DNA of 15,334 nt, taken from DASZJY01 sp036260255 (lineage in GTDB: Bacteria; Actinomycetota; Acidimicrobiia; Acidimicrobiales; AC-14). Positions within the stretch are counted from its first letter, which is position 1. The number at the start of each line of letters is the position of its first letter. A model generated the notes under the pieces. That model worked only from the letters and a program-made list of their open reading frames with translations, made no database searches and was not told the DNA's origin. The DNA is taken from contig DATAAF010000001.1 of NCBI GenBank assembly GCA_036260255.1, forward strand, positions 1 through 15,334, in the 5' to 3' direction. Positions 1 through 5,554 of the stretch are shown here, in pieces. The translations under genes and the position numbers were made by a program.

Positions 1-86
1 CTCACGCCGCGCGCGTCTCGCCACTCTCGTACCAGTCGCACCGCCCGCTCACGGAACTCGTCCGGATACACCCTCGGTCTTCCCAT
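1..86 (-). CDS. IS3-type transposase OrfA, N-terminal fragment (cut by window edge)
   Basis: The 28 visible codons start with ATG at 86 and read MGRPRVYPDEFRERAVRLVR, followed by EWRDARGV. The pattern GRP-x-YP-x-EFRERAVRLVRE is the classic opening of the helix-turn-helix OrfA protein of IS3 elements, which binds the element ends and regulates or supports transposition. A purine-rich site (AGGAAGGATGGAG) sits just upstream of the ATG. One oddity: after LVRE the usual SGETRAA-like continuation is found in another frame, where it meets a TGA at once. A small indel near positions 20-30 is therefore possible, but cannot be judged without the rest of the gene. Family assignment is from memory of the consensus. 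Confidence 0.65.
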   Translation of the reverse strand, partial: MGRPRVYPDEFRERAVRLVREWRDARGV

Positions 87-141
87 GACGCTCCATCCTT
101 CCTACACGGAATGGAGCCTCCGCGGATCCCGGGGCGGTTCA
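1..141 (-). mobile_element. end of an IS3-family insertion sequence (runs off the left edge)
   Basis: Read on the minus strand, the stretch ending at about 141 begins TGAACCGCCCCGG, which resembles the terminal inverted repeat of many IS3-family elements. It is followed about 50 nt later by a ribosome binding site and the start of an orfA-like transposase gene. This spacing of terminus, short leader and orfA is typical of the left end of an IS3 element. The rest of the element, including orfB and the opposite terminal repeat, lies outside the window. The target-site duplication therefore cannot be checked. The exact outer base (140-142) is uncertain. Confidence 0.6.
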
Positions 142-360
142 TACCCCATTACGAGACGAAACCCTCGGAAGTAGAGCTGCTTGGCATCGGGTGGTTCTTT
201 CATCTCCGCGCTTCATGCGTGGTATCTGTACCGGTGCCGTGGGTGCCCGAACCGGCGAAGAGCCGGCGACCCTTCAAGATCAGCTTGTGGATGCCAAACG
301 GCGCCGCCCCCGGCCCGGGGCACGGCGCGACGGGGACCGTCGCGCGTCACCGATGCCGCC

Positions 361-1128
361 GGCCTGCTCCTGAAATTGGAGTCGGACGGCCGGTTCCAAC
401 GGGATCGCGGGTTGGGCCGCATCTACCACCTTGGCGGTGTGTCCTTCCGGGAGAGCCGACCCACCGACAGCCTGCACATCACGGTCTACGGTGACCGGCT
501 CGCTGCTCACGTCGACCGGGTGTCGCCACGCGGAACCAGGGGGCAGCGGGTGCCGCGGTACTCCACCCGCCGGGCCGTGACCCACAACGTGGCAGGGATG
601 GCCCACGACCTCGTCCGGCTGTTGCACGGCCGCCAGGGCGACCACCGGTGCGAGCTGAACTGCCAGTGGGTTTGGGACCCGGCGAAGAGCGAGCCCGACC
701 CCCGGGGTCTGCTCGACGGCGGAGCGTCGTCGTGGAGCGTCCACCTCGAGGTGCGGGTGGCGGGTTCCTTGGGCGAGCAGCGGTTGCGAGCGGCGGTGGG
801 CGCCGTGCTCGGGAGCGCGTCGGCGCACGAGACTCCCCTGGAGGTCGTCCACTGCCCCGACGACGTCGCTCTGGAGGCCGCCCGAGTCCGGCTCCAGGCG
901 GATGGCGTCCCGCCCGGGAAATGGCCTCCGTTTCGCGCCTACCTGGCTCATCACGTGGACGGTGACGTGCTGATGTTCAACCTGAACCACGCGGCGACCG
1001 ACGGCTTCGGGGCGTTGCGGGTGCTGGATTGCGTGGCCGACGCCTACGCGTACGGAACCGTGCCGGATCCGCCGCTCGACTTCCTCGCGACCCGGACCCT
1101 ACCGGTCTATCCCGCGTCGGCGCCGGTC
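361..1128 (+). pseudogene. truncated condensation / wax-ester-synthase-like acyltransferase
   Basis: Coding-like sequence in one frame contains NHAATDG at 985-1005, a variant of the HHxxxDG active-site motif of condensation domains and of wax ester synthase/DGAT enzymes (first His replaced by Asn). It is followed by FGALRVLDCVADAYAYG. Upstream, IYHLGGVSFRE and DSLHITVYGDRLAAHVDRVSP look like a conserved N-terminal part that I cannot name. Family members of this fold are usually 400 residues or more; here only about 255 coherent residues exist. Similarity stops near 1125, where an integrase fragment begins in another frame. The same frame stays open to 1413, so a read-through product would carry a meaningless tail. 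No good start is visible: the open frame begins at a TTG (181) and is closed upstream by a TAG at 172, and its first 60 residues look non-coding. Positions 142-360 hold no gene I can support. Probably a broken gene moved here with the neighbouring element. Confidence 0.55.
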
Positions 1129-1499
1129 CGGCGATCAAGGCGGCGGGACTGGAGCCTCTCCGCCCGCACGACCTCCGCCACACCGCGGTGTCGCTCTGGA
1201 TCGCCGCCGGCGCCACCCCCAAGCAGATCGCGACGTGGGCGGGACACACGTCCGTGGCACTCGTGCTCGACCGCTACGGGCACCTGCTGCCGGACCACGA
1301 GGCAGCCGTCCTGGACGCCCTCGACGCCCTCGCGCGCACCCCTCCAGAGCCCGCTGGTGACCTCCTCGAACTGCCGGTGCCCAAAATTTCCGCGGGTTTT
1401 TCGCGGGTCCTAGCCGACACCCGAGGAGGTGCACCCCCTCTGACCTGCGGTTTTGCGGTGGGCGATGAGGGTCTCGATCCCCCGACCTCTGCCGTGTGA
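1119..1499 (+). pseudogene. C-terminal fragment of a phage-type tyrosine recombinase (integrase)
   Basis: From about 1119 the third frame reads IKAAGLEPLRPHDLRHTAVS, then ATPKQIATWAGHTSVALVLDRYGHLLPD. This is the C-terminal catalytic half of a tyrosine recombinase: HDLRH is box II with its His-x-x-Arg, GH is the third conserved position, and the Tyr of DRYGH is the nucleophile. The box I arginine, the core-binding domain and the N-terminal arm domain are missing. Sequence upstream of 1119 belongs to another broken gene in a different frame, so the protein cannot be a complete recombinase. The open frame extends up to an ATG at 1029, but that part is not integrase-like. The last codons (GDEGLDPPTSAV) and the TGA stop overlap the minus-strand tRNA-Val gene, as in integrases that sit next to their own attachment site. 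Family assignment is firm; the inactive state follows from the missing domains. Confidence 0.85.
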
Positions 1500-1500
1500 A
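1455..1500. other. probable attachment-site core in the 3' half of tRNA-Val
   Basis: The integrase fragment ends inside the tRNA, with its stop codon in the anticodon-loop region. Integrative elements commonly use the tRNA segment from the anticodon loop to the 3' end as their attachment core, so the core probably lies here. The element would extend leftwards from this point. I looked for a second copy of the tRNA 3' sequence between 1 and 1450 and did not see one, so the far attachment site is either outside the window or lost. Exact core boundaries are inferred. Confidence 0.5.
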
Positions 1501-1530
1501 GGCAGCGCTCTTCCGCTGAGCTAATCGCCC
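1459..1530 (-). tRNA. tRNA-Val (anticodon CAC)
   Basis: On the minus strand the 72-nt sequence folds as a full cloverleaf. The acceptor arms GGGCGAT and ATCGCCC pair over 7 bp. The D arm is GCTC-loop-(G)AGC. The anticodon stem CTGCC/GGCAG encloses TTCACAC, giving anticodon CAC, which decodes GUG valine. The T arm is GGGGG/CCCTC with loop ATCGAGA, so the usual T at position 54 is an A. CCA is not encoded: the discriminator A at 1459 is followed by CCG. The gene doubles as the probable integration site of the element to its left. A small inverted repeat, GTGGG-ACT-CCCAC (1533-1545), lies just before the 5' end. The best -10-like hexamer is TATCGT (rc of 1544-1549), but no good -35 is visible. 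Confidence 0.93.
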
Positions 1531-2189
1531 TGGTGGGACTCCCACGATAGTGCCGGCTCGGGCACTCGACCGCGGTGCCGGCGGGGCGACGCGGGAGGCG
1601 CGGCCGGCCGGGCCTCCCCCATCACCAGGCGCCCGCCCGACACCACCGCGCCCAGGTGCGTCCCCCCGAGGGCCGCCCACGGGTCGCCATCGGGGACGGA
1701 CACCTCGACCTTGGCGGTGCGGGCCCGGCCGCTGAGGCGGGCGGCGGCGGCGACCGGCCCGTCGGCCCGGCGCTGGAGCATGCGGGTGGGCACCAGCGTC
1801 GGCAGGGGCGGCCCCACGGGCGTGCCTCGGACGGCGATGTCCCGCTCCTGCCAGCGCAGGACGCGGGCGGCTCCCTCGCACGACCACTCCAGGGTCCCGA
1901 GCTCCTTGGGGAAGCCCCAGTTCGCTCGGCCGCCGAGCCGGGACTCGGAGGTCGTCACGACCATCGCCGTGACGCACATGCCCAGGCGCGCCCCGAACCT
2001 GGCCGGCTCGCTCACCGCCAGCTCCAGGTAGGGCCCCACCGGCGACTCCTCGTAACGAGCGGCCACCAGGAGGTTGGGGCCCGGGACTCGGTGGAGCTCG
2101 GCCGGGAGCGGCGGGCCCGACGGCCGACCACGCAGCAGCGCCACCACGAGCTCGCCGGCCAGCGACCACGGGCCGGGCGGCGCGTCCAC
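1521..2189 (-). CDS. acetoacetate decarboxylase-like protein
   Basis: This 222-residue protein matches the acetoacetate decarboxylase (ADC) fold family in its central part: SEPARFGARLGMCVTAMVV followed by SRLGGRANWGFPKELGTLEW. In true ADC the equivalent loop carries two adjacent lysines, the first forming the Schiff base and the second lowering its pKa. Here Lys95 is followed by Glu96 (FPKE), so acetoacetate decarboxylation is doubtful and another beta-keto or hydratase-type reaction is possible. The start is GTG at 2189, with no strong ribosome binding site upstream. The protein ends with a basic, proline-rich tail after MGEARPA that is not part of the fold. Its TAG stop (1523-1521) lies 8-10 nt inside the tRNA-Val gene on the same strand. 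It is divergent from the glycosyltransferase at 2286. Substrate unknown. Confidence 0.75.
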   Translation of the reverse strand: MDAPPGPWSLAGELVVALLRGRPSGPPLPAELHRVPGPNLLVAARYEESPVGPYLELAVSEPARFGARLGMCVTAMVVTTSESRLGGRANWGFPKELGTLEWSCEGAARVLRWQERDIAVRGTPVGPPLPTLVPTRMLQRRADGPVAAAARLSGRARTAKVEVSVPDGDPWAALGGTHLGAVVSGGRLVMGEARPAAPPASPRRHRGRVPEPALSWESHQGD

Positions 2190-2285
2190 GCCGCAACGCT
2201 ACGACACGCCGGCGCGGCTAGCCCGGCGCCCTTTACCAGACCGGCCGGCGCCCGGCAACACGGGCTCCGTGGTTCAATCCCGCCC
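2190..2285. promoter_or_regulatory. divergent intergenic region with an imperfect palindrome
   Basis: These 96 bp separate the divergent starts of the ADC-like gene (minus) and the GT4 gene (plus), so promoters for both must lie here or in the coding sequences. The only symmetric element is at 2211-2230: GGCGC, then the 8-bp palindrome GGCTAGCC, two bases, then GCGCC. It could be an operator for a dimeric regulator, or simply GC-rich sequence. No convincing -35/-10 pair was found on either strand. Confidence 0.3.
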
Positions 2286-3299
2286 ATGCGCGTCGCCATC
2301 GTCGCCCCGCCGTGGGCGCCGATCCCCCCCGACCTCTACGGCGGCATCGAGCAGGCCGTCGACACGCTGGCGCGCGGCATCCACCGCGCCGGCCACGAGG
2401 TGATGCTCTTCACCACCGGCGACTCAACCTGCCCGGTGCCCCGCCGGTGGCTGCTGGCCGCCGCCGAGGGCCAGCGAATCGGCTCCGCCGTGCCCGAGGT
2501 GCGTCACGTGATGGCGGCCTACGACGTGGCGTGCGAGTACGACATCGTGCACGACCACACCATCGTCGGCCCGCTCTACTCCGAGCGCTACCCCGATCTG
2601 CGGGTGGTCACCACCGTGCACGGCCCCCTCGACGAGGACCTGATCGACCTCTACCGCCGCCTGGGCACGCGGGTGCCGATCATCGGCATCTCTGAGGCGC
2701 AGCGCCGGCCGGCGCCCGACGTGCCGATCGCCCGGGTGATCCACCACGGCGTCGACCCCGACAGGTTCACCGTCGGCCCGGGCGGCGACTACTGCGTCTT
2801 CCTCGGACGGATGGCGCCGGAGAAGGGGCCGCACCGGGCCATCGCCGCCGCCCGAAAGGCGGGTGCGCCGCTGATCCTGGCCGGGAAGCTCCGGGAGCCG
2901 AAGGAGCAGATGTTCTTCGAGAAAGAGATTGCCCCCCTGCTGGGCGACGACGTCGAGTACCGGGGCGAGGTGAGCCAGGCCGAGAAGGAACGGCTGCTCG
3001 CCGGCGCCCGGGCGACGCTGTTCCCCATCCGCTGGAACGAGCCGTTCGGGCTGGTGATGCTCGAGTCCCTGGCCTGCGGCACGCCGGTGCTGGCCTTCCC
3101 CGAGGGGGCGGTGCCCGAGGTGGTCGAGCACGGCCGCACCGGCGCCATCTGCAGGGACGAGAGCGAGATGGCCGACGCCATCGCCTCCGCCGGCGAGTTC
3201 GACCGGTCGGCGTGCCGGACGGCGGTGGAGGGCTACTTCTCCATGGACCGCGTCGTCGACGAGCACCTCGGGCTCTTCGAGCAGCTCCTGGCCGCCTGA
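2286..3299 (+). CDS. GT4-family glycosyltransferase
   Basis: This 337-residue protein has the two-domain GT-B layout of retaining GT4 glycosyltransferases. The N-terminal domain opens with MRVAIVAPPW and the GGIE loop (residues 19-22) that contacts the acceptor. The C-terminal, nucleotide-sugar-binding domain starts near HHGVDPDRF (153-161) and shows FLGRMAPEKG, then the EX7E motif E252-PFGLVML-E260 followed by SLACGTPV. The length is slightly short for GT4 (usually 350-400) but all landmarks are present. No signal peptide or membrane span is visible, so it is cytosolic or peripheral. The ATG at 2286 is chosen because the protein opens with the family's usual beta strand; no strong Shine-Dalgarno precedes it. 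It stands alone, divergent from the ADC-like gene and convergent with the VOC gene. Sugar donor and acceptor cannot be read from sequence. Confidence 0.88.
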   Translation: MRVAIVAPPWAPIPPDLYGGIEQAVDTLARGIHRAGHEVMLFTTGDSTCPVPRRWLLAAAEGQRIGSAVPEVRHVMAAYDVACEYDIVHDHTIVGPLYSERYPDLRVVTTVHGPLDEDLIDLYRRLGTRVPIIGISEAQRRPAPDVPIARVIHHGVDPDRFTVGPGGDYCVFLGRMAPEKGPHRAIAAARKAGAPLILAGKLREPKEQMFFEKEIAPLLGDDVEYRGEVSQAEKERLLAGARATLFPIRWNEPFGLVMLESLACGTPVLAFPEGAVPEVVEHGRTGAICRDESEMADAIASAGEFDRSACRTAVEGYFSMDRVVDEHLGLFEQLLAA

Positions 3300-3315
3300 C
3301 CGGCGGCGCCGGTCA
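3297..3315. terminator. bidirectional hairpin built from two convergent stop codons
   Basis: TGACCGGC (3297-3304), loop GGC, GCCGGTCA (3308-3315) is a perfect 8-bp inverted repeat. Its first three bases are the TGA stop of the glycosyltransferase. Its last three are the stop of the minus-strand VOC gene. Only 13 bp separate the two coding regions. No T-run follows on either side, so if it terminates transcription it would be of the U-less type often proposed in actinobacteria. Confidence 0.6.
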
Positions 3316-3696
3316 TTCGCCCAACGGGCCGTAGACCAGGAACTCGTTGCCATCGGGGTCCTTGAAGCGGACCTCGGTCATCCCCCACGGCTGGGGCGTC
3401 GGCTCCTGGGTGACCTCCACGCCGTTGGCCCGCAGCTCCTCGACGGTGGCCTCGGCGTCGTCGGACCACAACGTCATCGACTGCAGTCCGCCGACCTTCT
3501 CCGGCGTCCAGTCGCCGAAGCCCTTCACGAGCACCATCGACGTCTCGGCGCCCTTGGGGCGAACCTGCACCCACCTGGCGTCCGGGCCCATCGGTTCGTC
3601 ATGGATCTTCTCCATGCCCAGCTTGTCGACGTAGAACTCCAGCGCGGCGTCTTGGTCGTTCACGTAGACGCTCACCACGTCCACCCGGTTGATCAT
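3313..3696 (-). CDS. VOC-superfamily (glyoxalase/bleomycin-resistance fold) protein
   Basis: This 127-residue protein opens with INRVDVVSVYVNDQDAALEF and YVDKLGMEK, and ends with EVRFKDPDGNEFLVYGP. These are the N- and C-terminal halves of a vicinal-oxygen-chelate domain made of paired beta-alpha-beta-beta-beta units. The closing DPDGNEF carries a Glu at the usual metal-ligand position. The His often found in the first strand is absent (VSVYV), so metal use is uncertain. The size is normal for single-domain members, which are homodimers covering glyoxalases, dioxygenases and antibiotic-binding proteins. The ATG at 3696 is supported by a strong ribosome binding site (AAGGGAGG, 7 nt upstream). 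It follows the mscS-like gene on the same strand after 71 bp, so it may be co-transcribed or have its own promoter. Substrate unknown. Confidence 0.88.
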   Translation of the reverse strand: MINRVDVVSVYVNDQDAALEFYVDKLGMEKIHDEPMGPDARWVQVRPKGAETSMVLVKGFGDWTPEKVGGLQSMTLWSDDAEATVEELRANGVEVTQEPTPQPWGMTEVRFKDPDGNEFLVYGPLGE

Positions 3697-3767
3697 CGTT
3701 CTGCCTCCCTTCTCGTTCGTCTTCGTGCGGTGTCTAGGCGGCGAGGCATAACCCGGCCGTAACCGCC

Positions 3768-4691
3768 TCACCCGCCTTCCTCGCCGTGTCGTTCGCCGCT
3801 CTCGGCGGGCGGGGCGGCGGCGGGCTCGCGTACCGTGAGCACCCCGTCGGCCCGCAGCCTGGTCATGATGCGGCCGCGCAGCTCCCGGGCGACCCGGGCC
3901 CGGTGGTCGGGGTCGGTCGTCGCCGCCACCCGGAGGGTGACCCCGTCGGTGCCCACCGCCTCCACTCCGAGGACCTCGGGCGCGTCGACCAAGGCGTCCG
4001 CCCACGCCGGGTCGTCCTTCAGCCGGGCGGCCTCCGCTTCCATGGCCGCGGTGGTGGCGGCGATGTCGGCGTCCTCGGGGACGACGATGTCGACCAGCGC
4101 CTTCGACCAGTCCTTGGCCGAGTTCCCAACCTTGCGGATCTCGCCGTTGGGGACGAACCACACGGTGCCGTCGGCGCCGCGCAGGCGGGTGATGCGCAGG
4201 TTGACCTCCTCGACCGTGCCGGTGGTGTCCGACACGGTGATGACGTCGCCCACCCCGAACTGGTCCTCGGCCAGGATGAAGAAGCCGGAGAGGAAGTCCT
4301 TCACCAGGCTCTGGGCCCCGAACCCCAACGCCACCCCGACGATGCTGGCGCCGGCCAGCAGCGGCCCGAGGTTGATGCCCACCTTGTCGAGCACGAGCAG
4401 GACGGCGACGCTCCACACGAGGATGCGGATGAGGCTGGCCGCAACCCCGGCGAGTGTGCGGGCGCGTGCCGCGCTGCGGGCGCTGCCCCGGGCGATCGTC
4501 GAGCGGGAGACCAGCGACTCGACCGACCGGCGGGCCAGGCGGGACACGACGCGGCTGACCACCACGGCGCCGAGGAGGATGAGCAGGATGGCGAGGGGCC
4601 GCTCGAGGACGAACTCTGCCGTCCGGGCGGTGAAGTCCGAGCCGCCCAGCTTCCGTACCAGGTCGTAGACGTAGCCGTAGTCGTCCGACAT
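3768..4691 (-). CDS. MscS-family mechanosensitive ion channel
   Basis: This 307-residue protein has two N-terminal hydrophobic spans (about residues 28-48 and 85-105). These are followed by the MscS signature: a pore-lining helix rich in Gly/Ala (GPLLAGASIVGVALGFGAQS), then LVKDFLSGFFILAEDQFGVGDVI, the beta domain typical of the family. EEVNLRITRLRGADGTVWFVPNG is also characteristic. The mixed alpha/beta cytoplasmic domain follows, and the C-terminus is a short charged, Ala/Pro-rich tail. Length is close to E. coli MscS (286 residues). Such channels open under membrane tension and release solutes after hypo-osmotic shock; some small-conductance relatives transport specific solutes instead. 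The ATG at 4691 lies 6 nt after the stop of the upstream membrane-protein gene, so the two are probably translated from one mRNA. Confidence 0.93.
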   Translation of the reverse strand: MSDDYGYVYDLVRKLGGSDFTARTAEFVLERPLAILLILLGAVVVSRVVSRLARRSVESLVSRSTIARGSARSAARARTLAGVAASLIRILVWSVAVLLVLDKVGINLGPLLAGASIVGVALGFGAQSLVKDFLSGFFILAEDQFGVGDVITVSDTTGTVEEVNLRITRLRGADGTVWFVPNGEIRKVGNSAKDWSKALVDIVVPEDADIAATTAAMEAEAARLKDDPAWADALVDAPEVLGVEAVGTDGVTLRVAATTDPDHRARVARELRGRIMTRLRADGVLTVREPAAAPPAESGERHGEEGG

Positions 4692-4697
4692 CGCCTC

Positions 4698-5516
4698 TCA
4701 GCCTCGCGCCCGGCGGCGCTGCCTCATGGTGACCTGCAAGAGGACGAGGAGGGCGAGGGCGCCCACCAGGGCGACCGCGTACCCGGCCATCGAGCCGCTG
4801 AAGTCGTCTGCCGCCCGGAAGGAAGCGACCAGGATGAGCGCCAACCCGATGGTCGCCGTCTCGGCGGGGAACTGGAACGAGCTCCACCGCACGTCGATGG
4901 CGAACAGCGCCATTGTCGCCGCCGGGAAGGCCAGGAACCCCGCCAGCACCCGGGCGGTCAACGGCGTCAACGCCCACGGCCAGTGCTCGAGGACGACCGA
5001 GGGCCGCACGAACATGACCAGCGCGAACAGCAACGTGGCCGACCCCGCCACCGTCAACGCTGCCCGGAGGGGTGCCGGGACGACCACGTCGTCGGCCGAG
5101 AGCGCGCGTGGGTCGGTCCGGCGGTTGAGCGCCCAGAGCCAGGGCAGGAGGGGCGGCGTCGCCACGTACAGTCCGAGCCACGCCCAGAACGACACGTGAT
5201 CGTGGTTGAAGCGGTCCCAATGGAGGATGGTGGCAGCCAGGAGCATGGTCGCGAACAACGACGTGCCCGCCAGACCGACGAGGGCCTGGTGACCGGACCG
5301 CGTCCCTGCCACCCGGGCGAAGAACCAGGCGCCCGCCAGGTACCCGCCACCCATGAACATGGGCGTCATCGAGGGCTCGATCGTCCATGCCCAGAGCTCC
5401 TGCGTCTTCTCCGGGAACAGGTACAGGATGACGAACGCGGCGGTCAGCACGGGGACGATGAGCGTCGCCGTCCACCGCGTCGGCGCCAGCACGCGGTCGT
5501 CCCTGGTCGTCTCCAC
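4698..5516 (-). CDS. multi-span integral membrane protein of unknown function
   Basis: I do not recognise this 272-residue protein. It has about seven or eight hydrophobic segments, for example TLIVPVLTAAFVILYLF near the start, HVSFWAWLGLYVATPPLLPW in the middle, and AVALVGALALLVLLQVTM just before a basic RQRRRARG tail. The arginine-rich end suggests a cytoplasmic C-terminus. No signal peptide cleavage site, conserved catalytic motif or metal-binding cluster is evident, although several Trp and His residues sit near span ends (HWDRFNHDHVSFW). The start is GTG at 5516, well supported by AGGAGG about 6 nt upstream. It is first in a two-gene unit with the MscS-type channel 6 nt downstream, so a role in envelope or osmotic physiology is a fair guess only. 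It diverges from the acyl-CoA reductase gene with 38 bp between starts. Confidence 0.8.
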   Translation of the reverse strand: METTRDDRVLAPTRWTATLIVPVLTAAFVILYLFPEKTQELWAWTIEPSMTPMFMGGGYLAGAWFFARVAGTRSGHQALVGLAGTSLFATMLLAATILHWDRFNHDHVSFWAWLGLYVATPPLLPWLWALNRRTDPRALSADDVVVPAPLRAALTVAGSATLLFALVMFVRPSVVLEHWPWALTPLTARVLAGFLAFPAATMALFAIDVRWSSFQFPAETATIGLALILVASFRAADDFSGSMAGYAVALVGALALLVLLQVTMRQRRRARG

Positions 5517-5554
5517 TTCCCCCTCCTGCGCCCTCTGATGCTAGAGAAGGGACG
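5517..5554. promoter_or_regulatory. very short divergent intergenic region with two ribosome binding sites
   Basis: Only 38 bp separate the GTG of the membrane-protein gene (minus) and the ATG of the reductase gene (plus). The space is largely used by the two Shine-Dalgarno sites: GGAGGGGGAA on the minus strand, GAGAAGGGA on the plus strand. There is not enough room for two complete promoters, so at least one must lie within the opposite gene's 5' coding region. The two operons may therefore be reciprocally affected by transcription. Confidence 0.6.

Noticed and set aside
252..266. CCGGC-GAAGA-GCCGG hairpin in the non-coding stretch after the IS end
   Set aside because: A 5-bp GC stem is expected often by chance in this DNA, and nothing nearby gives it a role.
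2262..2285. TGGTTCAATCCCGCCC looks like the T arm of a tRNA
   Set aside because: No flanking T-stem complement, anticodon arm or acceptor arm could be found; a chance match just before the GT4 start.
3741..3770. Short GAGGC/GCCTC inverted repeat after the MscS stop as a terminator
   Set aside because: Only 5 bp of stem with a 17-nt loop and no T-run; too weak to call.
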